From Pseudarthrobacter defluvii (lineage in GTDB: Bacteria; Actinomycetota; Actinomycetes; Actinomycetales; Micrococcaceae), in the NCBI RefSeq assembly GCF_030323865.1, contig NZ_CP066362.1, forward strand, positions 4,157,454-4,221,453: a stretch of DNA of 64,000 nt. The letters run 5' to 3'. The notes beneath the pieces are model-generated. The model saw nothing but the letters and a program-made list of their open reading frames with translations. It searched no databases and was not told the origin of the DNA. Positions 8,112-17,595 of the stretch are shown here, piece by piece (the stretch's first letter is position 1; each line of letters begins with the position of its first letter). The translations under genes and the position numbers were made by a program.

Positions 8112-10799
8112 ATGCCACTCATCGGCCGAAACAAAGAACTGGACCGCATACTGTCTGTTATCCGCGGTCCCAAAGACACCGCACTGGCGGTGATTGGCCG
8201 CAGGGGCACGGGTAAATCTGCGCTGTTGTCAGAAATTCCCACGCTTTCCGATTATCGGACGGTTTTCATGGCGGCCACTGCAGCCGAGTCGGAATGGCCG
8301 CTGTCCGGGCTCACCGCGCTCCTGAACGATATGGACGATCCTGTCCTGAACCGCATCGCCGATGAGCTGCTGCGGGACACGGCCGGGGCAATGAGCGTAC
8401 CGGCTGTTTCCAGCATGCTGCTGAACGGACTGCACCAGCGCTCGTCATCGCGCACCATCATCGTGATTGACGACGCCGACCAAATGGATCCCAGCAGCCA
8501 GGCAGTCATCGGATTCATGGCCAGGCGTTTGACCGGAACCGACATCGTCCTGGTTGTCGGGGTGCGGGAGGACTTCCCCGAAAGCCCTTTCAACGGCCTG
8601 TCGGCCCTGAGCGTGGGCCCTCTCAGCTACAGCAACACGGTGCGGATGCTGGAAAGTATCCCCGTCAAAAGGACCACGACGGCGGCTGCCCATGCGGTTG
8701 CCGCAGCAACGGGCGGCAACCCGCTCGCCGCCGTCGAGCTTTACGAGGGGCTGATGGAGCGGCACGCCGAGGGCAAGTACGCGCTTCCCGTCCCGCTGCC
8801 CTCCAAGGGCAGCTTTGACGCAGAGTATGCATCCGCGGTTGGCGCCCTGACTCCCGGCGCCCGCAGTGTCCTGGACCTGTTGGCGCTTTCCTACCGCAGC
8901 GCCATTTCAACGATCGAGAATATCGACCGCGACGTATGGACGAGCGTGGATGAGCTGCTCGCTGCGGGCCTGGTGAAACGTTCCGGTCCGCACGTGGGGA
9001 TCGGCGACCAGCTGCTCCGGGGATATGTGTTCGCTGCCATGACGCCGGCGGTACGCACCGCCAACCACCGCGCCCTTGCGGAAGCAGCAACGGACAAAGA
9101 TCCCTATGCACGCAGGTGGCACCTGAGCTTCACAGCCCTGGAGCGACAAACCCCGTTCCAGCTGCTCCGGCACGCCGTGGACCTGATCCGGGGCGGGGAA
9201 GTCCCGTTCGCCGTGGAGTACATCGAACGGGCACTCACCATCAACCCGTGGGAAGCGGAAACGGCGGCGCGCCTTACCAGCGTGGCGGAACTGCTTTTCA
9301 ACCGGGGTGAGTTCGTATACGCGCGCCGCTACCTGGAATGGGCACAGCGGACAACCCGGAATCCTGCACTGATCCTGCGGTTGACCGGGTTGTCATTCGA
9401 AATTCAGTTCGCCCAGGGGGCCGCCGTGCGTTCGAGCATGGTGCTGCGGCTGGTCAAGGAGTTCGGCCAGCACGATCCCGCATATTCCGCCAGCCTGCTG
9501 GCCATCGGCGCGCTTTACTACGCCGAGCGGTGGGAATTGCAGGAGGCCTCGGACCTCCTGCGCCAGGGCGGCGCGTTCCGCGGGTCCGCCTCCGCGCAGT
9601 GCCTTGGCATCGCCGACCGCGCCAAGCTGTTGATCGAATCGATCAGCGGCGACACGGCCAACCTTGGACGGAAGTATGAAGGGGCGGGCACTGCCAGGAT
9701 CGCCGGTCTGCTGATGCACGGCCGTTCCCTCACCTACGCCGAGCACTACGAGAACGCCCATGAAGCCTTTGCGCTGCTTCAAGGTTCCGCCGAACCGGGC
9801 CACATCAACTGGCAGGAAACCGCAGCCTTCATGGCAGTGGATAATGAAATCCGGGCCGGCAACGTACGGTCGGCAATCAGGCTGATCGACGAACTCGAGC
9901 TTTCCGATCCTGAACTCAAGTACCACCGCGGAACGCGGCTCCTCTTCCGGGTGTGGCGGGCACACTCCCTGGGCGACGATGCCCAGGCCCGTGCCGTCGC
10001 AGCCGAAGCTCTCCGATACGCCGGCGCGGACAGCCACGCTGCCATCACCGCACAACTTGCCGCCTGCCAGGGGCTTTTTGCGCTGCTGCGCGGTGATTTG
10101 GCGGAGTCGGTGGCCCAGTTGTCCCGGGCCGCCGAGATCGGGATGCGGTTTGGCAACCCAACCCTCCTGCGCTGTGAGGCGGACCTGGTGGAGGTACTGA
10201 TACGGCTGGGCCGGCACCACGAAGCCACGCAAGCACTCCTGCGCCTCGAGAGCCGCTCCGTGGGGCTGCGGTCGCCGTGGCTGATGATGGTGGTTGCCCG
10301 CAGCCGCGCCATGCTTGCCGACGGTGAACAGTCGCTGCAGCTTTTCAGCCAGGCCCTTGAAGGCAGGAACGGGCACACACTGGAACGGGCACGGACCCTG
10401 ATGTGCTATGCGGAGCGGTTGCATGCTTTTGGCCGGCTGCGCGACGCGCGTGATGCGCTGCTGCGCGCCAAGGTGATGTTTGACGAGGCCGGGGCGGATG
10501 CCTGGACGCAGCACGTGGACGCCCTCCTCCTGGACGAACGCATGGAGCCTGTGCGTCCCCAGGGCAATCCGGCCATGCTCTTGCTCGCCGACCACGAACG
10601 GGCGCTTGCCAAAATGGTGGCGCGCGGCATGCGGAACAAGGAAATTGCGGCCACCTTGTATGTCTCTGTGCGGACTGTCGAAGTGCGCCTCACCGCCATC
10701 TACCGCAAGCTCGGTGTTGAGTCCCGTGCGCAGCTGACAGCCCTGGCCGCAGGCAAGGGCACGACGGCCGCCGAGCCGTACGTCCTGCCCGTTCTATAG
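8112..10799 (+). CDS. Large ATP-binding LuxR-family (LAL-type) transcriptional regulator
   Basis: An 895-aa regulator. Residues 1-10 (MPLIGRNKEL) lead into an AAA/STAND-type ATPase with Walker A GRRGTGKS at 29-36 and Walker B IIVIDDAD near 116-122. A long helical repeat-like middle follows. A LuxR-type helix-turn-helix lies at about 825-880, with NKEIAATLYVSVRTVEVRL as its core. The start at 8112 has GGGGA five bases upstream; earlier in-frame ATGs at 8049 and 7989 exist. LAL regulators bind ATP and an inducer through the middle region and activate nearby operons. Its position just upstream of the polysaccharide operon makes that operon the natural candidate target, which is inference. Confidence 0.88.
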   Translation: MPLIGRNKELDRILSVIRGPKDTALAVIGRRGTGKSALLSEIPTLSDYRTVFMAATAAESEWPLSGLTALLNDMDDPVLNRIADELLRDTAGAMSVPAVSSMLLNGLHQRSSSRTIIVIDDADQMDPSSQAVIGFMARRLTGTDIVLVVGVREDFPESPFNGLSALSVGPLSYSNTVRMLESIPVKRTTTAAAHAVAAATGGNPLAAVELYEGLMERHAEGKYALPVPLPSKGSFDAEYASAVGALTPGARSVLDLLALSYRSAISTIENIDRDVWTSVDELLAAGLVKRSGPHVGIGDQLLRGYVFAAMTPAVRTANHRALAEAATDKDPYARRWHLSFTALERQTPFQLLRHAVDLIRGGEVPFAVEYIERALTINPWEAETAARLTSVAELLFNRGEFVYARRYLEWAQRTTRNPALILRLTGLSFEIQFAQGAAVRSSMVLRLVKEFGQHDPAYSASLLAIGALYYAERWELQEASDLLRQGGAFRGSASAQCLGIADRAKLLIESISGDTANLGRKYEGAGTARIAGLLMHGRSLTYAEHYENAHEAFALLQGSAEPGHINWQETAAFMAVDNEIRAGNVRSAIRLIDELELSDPELKYHRGTRLLFRVWRAHSLGDDAQARAVAAEALRYAGADSHAAITAQLAACQGLFALLRGDLAESVAQLSRAAEIGMRFGNPTLLRCEADLVEVLIRLGRHHEATQALLRLESRSVGLRSPWLMMVVARSRAMLADGEQSLQLFSQALEGRNGHTLERARTLMCYAERLHAFGRLRDARDALLRAKVMFDEAGADAWTQHVDALLLDERMEPVRPQGNPAMLLLADHERALAKMVARGMRNKEIAATLYVSVRTVEVRLTAIYRKLGVESRAQLTALAAGKGTTAAEPYVLPVL

Positions 10800-10827
10800 G
10801 CCAAAAGTCCTGCAATCTGCAGGTCCC

Positions 10828-10910
10828 CGCAGTTTCCACATCCTTCCTCCAAGGCACCCACAAAGGGCCTTCCCCATCCCCGTCAAACCCGCCGAACCGA
10901 GGCTAGTTTT
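10828..10910 (+). promoter_or_regulatory. Three-block promoter element, copy 1
   Basis: CGCAGTTTCCACA (10828-10840), CCCACAAAGGGCCT (10857-10870) and GGCTAGTTTT (10901-10910) recur before the autokinase gene at 22829 with exactly the same offsets (29 and 44 bases). The last block contains TAGTTT, a plausible -10 hexamer, and lies about 44 bases before the start at 10954. The first two blocks would be activator or extended promoter sites. Confidence 0.6.
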
Positions 10911-10953
10911 GCTTCACGGCCAAGGACAGGCGGCTATGCCGGAAAGGGGCACC

Positions 10954-12552
10954 ATGGCTGACATACCTCTCGCTAAAGCACGGCCCGCTGCATTCGACTG
11001 GCCTGTGGCTCCCGTTGCCGTACAGCGGAAACAGGCAACCCAGGCGGTGGCAGCGGAGGCTGCTGCAGGAACCAGGTTCCCGCTGTTGCCCGCTGCCCGG
11101 ACCGCCACTGCATCAAAAGCCCGGAACCGAAAGGCATCGGCTGCGTGGATCTCCCGGCATGTGAATCTCTTGAGGGGCGCTGACGCCGGAATGGTGGCGG
11201 CTGCCGTGTACGCCGGCTTCCTTCTCTCCGAGGACGGATTCTCCCCGGTTGGCCCCAGGGATGGCGGAGCGGCAGTTGCCTCCGCAGCCCTGGCAGTCAG
11301 TTGGATGGCGGCACTGGAGGCCTACCGCACCAGGGACCTCAAGGTGCTGGGCGTCGGCGCCGACGAATACAAGCGGGTGGCCTCGGCTACCCTGCGGATC
11401 TTCGGCCTGATGGCCCTGGCCGCAGTGGTCTTCTCTATCCACGGCGCCACCGCCTTCGTCACCGTTTCCCTGCCGCTGGGCCTGGTGGCCCTGACCGGGA
11501 ACCGCTGGGCGTTCCGGCGCCGGCTGGCTGCTGAAAAGCTCAAAGGCCGGCACCTTTCGCGGGCTGTGGTGGTGGGCGAGCCGGAGGACGTCCGCTATGT
11601 GGTGCAGCAGGTGGGCCGGAAGTCCGGTGCGGTATACGAGATCCTCGGTGCCTGCCTCCCCGGGGCCCGGCGCGGAGCCGGCCTTCGGGTGGATGGACGC
11701 ACGGTGCCGGTGCTTTCGTCCACGGACGCCATCGCCCGGACTGTCCGGCTGGTTGATGCCGATTCCGTCATAGTGGCCGGGCCCCTTCCGGGCGGGAACA
11801 AGTTCATCCGGGAGCTGGGATGGAAACTCGAGGAGTCCTCCACCGAACTGATCCTGGCTGCCACCTTGACCAATGTGGCAGGCCCGCGGATCCACTGGCG
11901 CCCAGTGGAGGGACTGCCCCTGATGCACGTTGACATCCCGCAGTACGGCGGCGCCAAGCACGCCTTGAAGCGGGTCATGGATGTCACTGCTGCGCTGGCC
12001 GCACTCCTGGTGCTCTCCCCGGTGCTCCTGGTGCTTGCCGTGACCGTCCGGCTGGACAGCCCCGGTCCCGTCTTCTTCCGGCAGGACAGGATCGGCAAGG
12101 ACGGCCAGGTGTTCGGGATGTTCAAGTTCCGGTCCATGGTGGTCGACGCCGAAGAGCGGTTGGCCGCCCTGAACCAGCAGAACGAGGGGGCCGGGGTGCT
12201 CTTCAAGATGAAGGACGACCCCCGGGTGACGCGCTGCGGACGGTGGATGCGCAAATACTCCCTGGACGAACTTCCCCAGCTCTGGAACGTGGTGCTGGGC
12301 GATATGAGCATGGTGGGGCCGCGGCCGCCGCTGGACCGTGAGGTCAGCGGCTACGAGCGCCACACGCACCGCCGGCTCCTGATCAAGCCGGGCATCACAG
12401 GCCTTTGGCAGATCAACGGACGCTCCGACCTTCCCTGGGAGGAAGCAGTCCGTCTTGACCTCTACTACGTCGAAAACTGGTCCCTTGCCGGGGACCTCCT
12501 GATTCTTTGGCGAACGTTCCGGGCTGTGGTCCGGCCGTCGGGCGCCTACTAG
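10954..12552 (+). CDS. Polyprenyl-phosphate sugar-1-phosphate transferase (exopolysaccharide initiating enzyme)
   Basis: Starts repeat-unit synthesis by moving a sugar-1-phosphate from a UDP-sugar onto undecaprenyl phosphate at the membrane. The 532-aa protein has an Ala-rich cytoplasmic start, about four N-terminal membrane spans and a central CoA-binding-like domain. The C-terminal bacterial sugar-transferase domain begins at a further span and contains FRQDRIGKDGQVFGMFKFRSM, DELPQLWNVVLGDMSMVGPRPP and the final GLWQINGRSDL segment. ATG 10954 follows AAGGGG; the frame extends upstream to a TTG at 10909, which would overlap the predicted -10 box. The first sugar may be glucose, galactose or an amino sugar. 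Confidence 0.92.
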   Translation: MADIPLAKARPAAFDWPVAPVAVQRKQATQAVAAEAAAGTRFPLLPAARTATASKARNRKASAAWISRHVNLLRGADAGMVAAAVYAGFLLSEDGFSPVGPRDGGAAVASAALAVSWMAALEAYRTRDLKVLGVGADEYKRVASATLRIFGLMALAAVVFSIHGATAFVTVSLPLGLVALTGNRWAFRRRLAAEKLKGRHLSRAVVVGEPEDVRYVVQQVGRKSGAVYEILGACLPGARRGAGLRVDGRTVPVLSSTDAIARTVRLVDADSVIVAGPLPGGNKFIRELGWKLEESSTELILAATLTNVAGPRIHWRPVEGLPLMHVDIPQYGGAKHALKRVMDVTAALAALLVLSPVLLVLAVTVRLDSPGPVFFRQDRIGKDGQVFGMFKFRSMVVDAEERLAALNQQNEGAGVLFKMKDDPRVTRCGRWMRKYSLDELPQLWNVVLGDMSMVGPRPPLDREVSGYERHTHRRLLIKPGITGLWQINGRSDLPWEEAVRLDLYYVENWSLAGDLLILWRTFRAVVRPSGAY

Positions 12553-12580
12553 CAAATTCACGAAAATGGGAAGAAAAAAC

Positions 12581-13705
12581 ATGAGGGCATTCACGCATCA
12601 AAACCAGCCCCCCAGGCAGCCGCAGCCTGCGCGCAAACTCCGCATCGCCGTCGTTGGTGCCGGCTATTGGGGACCGAACTTGGCGCGCAACCTCCAGGCA
12701 AGCCCGGACTGGGACCTGGTGGCCATTTGCGACCTGGACCTTGAGAGGGCGCGGAAGCTGGCGGCGACTCTGGGTGAGATCCCATGCGTGGAGTCCCTGG
12801 ATGAGCTGCTGGACTTTTGCGACGTAGACGCCGTTGCCATAGCGACGCCGGCCCGCACCCACCACGGAACGGTCATGACGGCACTGCGCGCCGGTAAACA
12901 CGTCCTGGTGGAGAAGCCGCTCGCGGACAGCCGGGAGCATGGGCTGGAGATGGTGGCCGAGGCGCAGGCGAACGGGCTGGTGCTGATGGCGGACCACACC
13001 TACTGTTACACCCCCGCTGTCTTGAAGATGCAGGAACTGGTGCAGTCAGGATCGCTCGGCGAAATCCTGTTCGTGGATTCCACGCGAATCAATTTGGGAC
13101 TCGTCCAGCCTGATGTTGATGTGTTCTGGGACCTGGCGCCGCATGACCTCGCCATCCTGGATTTCGTCCTGCCGGGTGGCTTGAACCCCACGGACGTGTC
13201 CGCGTTCGGCGCGGATCCGCTGGGAACCGGGCGGGACTGCGTGGGGCACCTGAACTTCCGGCTTCCCAACGACGCCACCGCCCACGTGCACGTGAACTGG
13301 CTGAGCCCCACCAAGATCCGGCAGATGGTGATTGGCGGGTCCCTGCGGACCCTGGTGTGGGACGACCTGAACCCCCAGCAGCGGCTGAGCGTCTATGACC
13401 GGGGCGTCAGCCTGGACCGGCAACCGAAATCAGCCGGCGAGAAGGCTTCCACCGCTGTTTCCTACCGCCTGGGAGATACGTGGTCCCCTGCGCTGCCGGA
13501 GCGCGAGGCCCTCAGCCAGGTGGTGCAGGAACTGGCCTCGTGCATCCGCACTGGCCAGGAAGCCCGCACCGGTGGCGCCTCCGGGCTCCGGGTGCTGTCT
13601 GTCCTGGAAGCGGTCACCCGCAGCTTGGGCATGGACGGGCAGCCGGCTCCGGTGGCCGGGTCCGAGCTGGCCAGTGCCGGACCCGACCTGGAGGGGGCGC
13701 TGTGA
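12581..13705 (+). CDS. Gfo/Idh/MocA-family sugar oxidoreductase
   Basis: A 374-aa NAD(P)-dependent oxidoreductase. The Rossmann motif VVGAGYWGPN lies near residue 25, the family signature EKP at about 111-113, and the catalytic DLAPHDL segment in the second domain. In surface-sugar loci such enzymes (WlbA/WbpB group) oxidise a nucleotide sugar to a 3-keto form that a PLP aminotransferase then aminates. Two such aminotransferases are present downstream. ATG 12581 is preferred because GGAAG sits eight bases upstream; ATG 12566 would add five residues. The stop overlaps the GTG of the epimerase gene by four bases. Confidence 0.87.
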   Translation: MRAFTHQNQPPRQPQPARKLRIAVVGAGYWGPNLARNLQASPDWDLVAICDLDLERARKLAATLGEIPCVESLDELLDFCDVDAVAIATPARTHHGTVMTALRAGKHVLVEKPLADSREHGLEMVAEAQANGLVLMADHTYCYTPAVLKMQELVQSGSLGEILFVDSTRINLGLVQPDVDVFWDLAPHDLAILDFVLPGGLNPTDVSAFGADPLGTGRDCVGHLNFRLPNDATAHVHVNWLSPTKIRQMVIGGSLRTLVWDDLNPQQRLSVYDRGVSLDRQPKSAGEKASTAVSYRLGDTWSPALPEREALSQVVQELASCIRTGQEARTGGASGLRVLSVLEAVTRSLGMDGQPAPVAGSELASAGPDLEGAL

Positions 13706-14697
13706 GCGCGTTGGAGGGGGCCACCGTCCTGGTCACCGGCGGGGCCGGCACCATCGGATCCACCCTCGTGGACGCCCTGCTCGACGCCGGTGTGGCCCGG
13801 ATCGACGTCCTGGACAACCTGGTCCGCGGCCGCCTCGGCAACCTTTCCGGGGCCCTGGCAACCGGGCAGGTGGACCTGGTGCGCGGCACCATCCAGGACC
13901 GGGACCTGGTTCATGATCTCACCAAGGGGAAGGACCTGGTGTTCCACCAGGCAGCCATCCGCATCACCCAGTGTGCGGAGGAGCCGCGCCTGGCCCTTGA
14001 GGTGCTGGTGGACGGAACCTATAACGTTCTGGAGGCTGCCGCGGAGCACAAGGTGGGCAAGCTGGTGGCAGCCTCCAGTGCCTCCGTGTACGGGATGGCC
14101 GAGGAGTTTCCCACCCCCGAACGGCACCACCACGCCAACAATGACACTTTTTACGGCGCCGCCAAGTCCTTCAACGAGGGCATGGCGCGCAGCTTCCGCG
14201 CCATGAGCGGGCTGGACTACGTGATGCTGCGCTACTTCAACGTCTACGGGCCCCGGATGGACGTCCACGGCCTGTACACCGAGGTCCTGGTGCGGTGGAT
14301 GGAGCGGATTATGGACGGGCGGCCGCCGCTGATCTTCGGCGACGGCCTGCAGACCATGGACTTTGTGCATACCGCGGACGTTGCCCGCGCCAATGTGCTG
14401 GCGGCGGCAAGCAGCATCACCGAGGGGGTCTACAACGTGGCCAGCGGTACGGAAACCAGCCTGCTGGAGATGGCCCAGGCGCTGCTGCGGGTCATGGGTT
14501 CCGGGCTTGAGGTGGAACACGGGCCCGCGCGGCAGGTGAACGGTGTAGTGCGGCGGCTGGCGGATACGTCCGCCGCCGCACGTGATCTCGGTTTTAAGGC
14601 CGAGGTGGAACTCGAAGAAGGACTGAGGCAACTGGTCAGCTGGTGGATGCCGCTGCGCGACGAGATTGCCGCTGCACGGAAGGTTGGTGCGCCATGA
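13702..14697 (+). CDS. NAD-dependent epimerase/dehydratase (SDR family)
   Basis: A 331-aa extended short-chain dehydrogenase. The dinucleotide motif is VTGGAGTIGS near residue 10. The catalytic Ser lies in SSASVYG and the Tyr/Lys pair is Y151-G-A-A-K155. This is the UDP-glucose 4-epimerase / sugar-nucleotide dehydratase group, which interconverts or dehydrates the sugar part of a nucleotide sugar. The GTG start overlaps the previous stop (GTGA) and has a GGAGGGGG ribosome site, so translation is coupled. Sequence alone does not separate epimerase from dehydratase here. Confidence 0.9.
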   Translation: MSALEGATVLVTGGAGTIGSTLVDALLDAGVARIDVLDNLVRGRLGNLSGALATGQVDLVRGTIQDRDLVHDLTKGKDLVFHQAAIRITQCAEEPRLALEVLVDGTYNVLEAAAEHKVGKLVAASSASVYGMAEEFPTPERHHHANNDTFYGAAKSFNEGMARSFRAMSGLDYVMLRYFNVYGPRMDVHGLYTEVLVRWMERIMDGRPPLIFGDGLQTMDFVHTADVARANVLAAASSITEGVYNVASGTETSLLEMAQALLRVMGSGLEVEHGPARQVNGVVRRLADTSAAARDLGFKAEVELEEGLRQLVSWWMPLRDEIAAARKVGAP

Positions 14698-15860
14698 CTG
14701 CGGAAACATTCCTGACCCGGATCAACGTCATGAAGCCATGGCTTGGGGAAGAGGAAGCCCGGGCCCTGGCCGAGGTGGTGGCCTCCGGATGGGTGGCGCA
14801 GGGTCCCAAGGTGAAGGAGTTTGAGGCGCGCTTTGCCGAAGCCCAGGATGCGCGGCACGGTGTGGCCACTTCCAGCTGCACCACGGCGCTGCACCTGGCG
14901 CTGGTGGTGGCCGGAATCGGGCCGGGGGACGACGTCGTCGTGCCTTCCCTGTCCTTCATTGCCACCGCCAACGCCGTGACGTACGTCGGCGCCCGGCCGG
15001 TGTTCTGCGACGTGGACCCGGCCACCGGGAATGTGACCGCGGAAACCATCCACGCCGCACTCACTTTGGACACCCGGGCCGTGATCGTGGTGGACCAGGG
15101 CGGGGTGCCGCTGGACATGGACCCCATCCGCGAGCTGTGCGACCGCCACGAGATCACCGTGATCGAGGACGCGGCGTGCGCCGTGGGCTCCACGTACAAA
15201 GGCCGGCCGGTGGGTGTGGGCGCGGACGTTGCGGTGTGGTCGTTCCATCCGCGCAAGATCCTCACCACCGGCGAGGGCGGCATGCTCACCACCAACCGGG
15301 CCGACTGGGCTGCCAGGGCCAGGACGCTGCGGGAGCATTCCATGAGCATGTCCGCCGCAGACCGGCATGGCTCGCTGCTCGCGCCGCCGGAGGCCTACCT
15401 GGAGGTGGGTTTCAACTACCGCATGACTGACCTGCAGGCCGCCGTCGGAATCGTCCAGCTTGGCCGGCTGCCCGAAGTCCTGGCGCGGCGCCGGGAGATT
15501 GCGGCACGGTACGTGGCCGGCCTCACCCGGGTGCCGGGCCTGCGGCTGGTGTCGGACCCGCCGTACGGCACCACCAACTTCCAGTCGTTCTGGGTGGAGG
15601 TGCTGCCCAGATTTGGAACAACGCGGGACGGGCTGATGGAGAAGCTGGCCGAAGCGGGCATTTCGGCCCGGCGGGGCATCATGGCAGCGCACAGGCAACC
15701 CGCCTACCGATGGCGGGACTCCGGCGGCTCGCTGCTGCAGCACACGGAACGGCTTAATGACAGGACGCTGATCCTGCCGGTGTACCACGAACTGGACGAC
15801 GACGGGCTGGGCAGGATCATCAGCACCATTCGGGCTGCGGCACCAGGAACGCGCACATGA
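14694..15860 (+). CDS. DegT/DnrJ/EryC1-family PLP aminotransferase (first)
   Basis: A 388-aa nucleotide-sugar aminotransferase. The PLP lysine is K188 in SFHPRKILTTGEGG, and the cofactor Asp lies in VIEDAACAVGS. That lysine context resembles enzymes that aminate 4-keto sugars (PglE/PseC-like) and uses glutamate as amino donor. The gene is joined by 4-base overlaps to the epimerase before it and the NeuD-type acetyltransferase after it. Together these could make an N-acetylated amino sugar such as a bacillosamine-type residue. The pathway assignment is inference. Confidence 0.9.
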   Translation: MTAETFLTRINVMKPWLGEEEARALAEVVASGWVAQGPKVKEFEARFAEAQDARHGVATSSCTTALHLALVVAGIGPGDDVVVPSLSFIATANAVTYVGARPVFCDVDPATGNVTAETIHAALTLDTRAVIVVDQGGVPLDMDPIRELCDRHEITVIEDAACAVGSTYKGRPVGVGADVAVWSFHPRKILTTGEGGMLTTNRADWAARARTLREHSMSMSAADRHGSLLAPPEAYLEVGFNYRMTDLQAAVGIVQLGRLPEVLARRREIAARYVAGLTRVPGLRLVSDPPYGTTNFQSFWVEVLPRFGTTRDGLMEKLAEAGISARRGIMAAHRQPAYRWRDSGGSLLQHTERLNDRTLILPVYHELDDDGLGRIISTIRAAAPGTRT

Positions 15861-16516
15861 GTGAGCTGATCCTCATAGCGGCCAGTGGCCTGGCCCGCGA
15901 GGTCCTGGCGATGGTGCGCAGCAGCGGGCAGTACGACGTCGTGGGCTTGCTTGATGACGACAAGGAAATGGCGGGGGTCAGCGTGGACGGCGCCCCCGTG
16001 TTGGGGACCATTGACGACGCTGCCAGGTACACGAACGCGTTCGTGCTGGTGTGCATCGGCTCGGGCCGGGCGCGGGAATCCGTGGTGGAACGCCTGACGG
16101 CGCTGGGCCTCACCGAAGCCCGCTACGCCACCGCTATCGACCCTTCGGTCCAGTACCCGGAAGGGTGCCGGGTGGGCCGGGGCAGCATCCTGCTCCGCAA
16201 TGTCACGCTCACCGCGTCCGTCACGCTGGGCGCGCACGTGGTTGCCATGCCGTCCGTGACGTTCACCCACGACGACGACGTGGCGGACTTTGCGACGTTC
16301 GCTGCGGGAGTGTCGCTGGGCGGCGGAGTCCGGATTGGCCGGGCAGCCTACCTGGGCATGAACGCCAGTGTCCGCGAACGGACGTCCGTGGGCGCCTACG
16401 CGACGGTGGGTATGGGGGCAGCGGTCCTGAGCAACGTCCCCGACGGCGAGACCTGGGTTGGCGTGCCCGCACACGAAATCGACGGGGACGGCTTCCGGAT
16501 TGGGGGGATGTCATGA
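15857..16516 (+). CDS. NeuD/PglD-family sugar O/N-acetyltransferase
   Basis: A 219-aa left-handed beta-helix acyltransferase. Residues 1-80 form a Rossmann-like N-domain (ILIAASGLAREVLAM, LLDDDKE). Hexapeptide repeats follow from about 95 (VGRGSILLRNVTL, LGAHVVAMPSVTF, IGRAAYLGMNASV, VGAYATVGMGAAVL). The likely catalytic His lies in VTFTHDDD. It would use acetyl-CoA to acetylate the amino group set by the preceding aminotransferase, or an O-position. The start overlaps the aminotransferase stop as ATGA. Confidence 0.9.
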   Translation: MSELILIAASGLAREVLAMVRSSGQYDVVGLLDDDKEMAGVSVDGAPVLGTIDDAARYTNAFVLVCIGSGRARESVVERLTALGLTEARYATAIDPSVQYPEGCRVGRGSILLRNVTLTASVTLGAHVVAMPSVTFTHDDDVADFATFAAGVSLGGGVRIGRAAYLGMNASVRERTSVGAYATVGMGAAVLSNVPDGETWVGVPAHEIDGDGFRIGGMS

Positions 16517-17595
16517 GGGTTTCATGGCCTCGGGAAGCCAATGATGCAGCAACTGTCACCGTCGTCGTTCCCTGTTACAACTACGGCCACTATCTCCCGC
16601 AGGTGGTGCATAGCGTACTGACGCAGAAACGCGTTGCTCCAAGGGTCATCATTGTCGACGACGCCTCACCTGATGGGTCCGTGGAGGTGGCAAATGCCCT
16701 CGCCGACGACGACTCCAGAATCAGTGTGGTTTCCCACGCAAAGAACATGGGCCACATCGCCACCTACAACGATGGCCTCGCGAGGGTGGAGACCGAATTC
16801 GTTACGCTCGTGTCAGCAGACGACATCGTCGCTACTGGAGCCCTGTCCAGGGCTACCGACCTGATGAGGGCCTATCCCCGCGTGGGCCTGGTTTATGGCT
16901 TGCCAACCGAATTCCGTGGCGACCCCAAACCTTCCTGGGAAGAAGATGGCGCACGGCGCAGCAACTGGACCATCTGGCGAGGCAAAGAATGGCTCCTATG
17001 GTCCTGCCTGCGGGGACGGAATTTCATTTTTTCGCCGGAAGTGGTGATGCGTACCTCCGCCATGCGGCAAGTGGGCCCCTACAACAAGGATCTCCCCCAC
17101 TCAGCGGATTTCGAGTATTGGCTTCGGACCGCAGCCGATTGGGACATCGGCAGAATCAACGGTCCATCCCAGGCGTACTACCGGGTTCATGGGAAGAACA
17201 TGCACATCACCACCTACAGCACCCTTCAAATCGACTTGGAGCACAGGCTTGCCGCATTCCGGGTGCTGGCCACCGCGGAGGTCACCCGTCGACTGCCCAA
17301 TGGAGACCGCTTCCTTGAACTCGCCATGCGGGGAATCTGCCGGGAAGCTCTCCTTCTGGCTGAGCGGAACCTGGACAGCGGGGGACCAACCGGCACTTCC
17401 CTCGAGTTCCTTGAAGTGGCCGTTGCCGCCTACCCTGCCGCAGCCGAGACCCTACGCGGCCGCACCCTCAGCTACCGACTCCGGCGGGCCTTGGCCGGAG
17501 CAGCGCCCACAGGCTTCCAGAACTTCACGGAAAGCTACCGGCACCAACTAAACCGCGCACGTTGGGTTGCCTGGCGCAAAGTAGGCATCTCATGA
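16513..17595 (+). CDS. Family 2 glycosyltransferase
   Basis: A 360-aa GT-A enzyme with TVVVPCYNYGHYL near residue 15, IIVDDASPDGS, and the metal site SADDI. A short helical tail follows the catalytic domain. The ATG overlaps the acetyltransferase stop (ATGA), and the stop overlaps the flippase start. From here to about 22.6 kb the codon use is visibly less GC-biased than in the sugar-synthesis genes before it. That is typical of strain-variable glycosyltransferase cassettes. Confidence 0.88.
   Translation: MRVSWPREANDAATVTVVVPCYNYGHYLPQVVHSVLTQKRVAPRVIIVDDASPDGSVEVANALADDDSRISVVSHAKNMGHIATYNDGLARVETEFVTLVSADDIVATGALSRATDLMRAYPRVGLVYGLPTEFRGDPKPSWEEDGARRSNWTIWRGKEWLLWSCLRGRNFIFSPEVVMRTSAMRQVGPYNKDLPHSADFEYWLRTAADWDIGRINGPSQAYYRVHGKNMHITTYSTLQIDLEHRLAAFRVLATAEVTRRLPNGDRFLELAMRGICREALLLAERNLDSGGPTGTSLEFLEVAVAAYPAAAETLRGRTLSYRLRRALAGAAPTGFQNFTESYRHQLNRARWVAWRKVGIS

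Noticed and set aside
16051..16512. N-terminal extension of the glycosyltransferase ending at 17595
   Set aside because: It is the acetyltransferase gene in another frame with an Arg/Gly-rich shadow composition.
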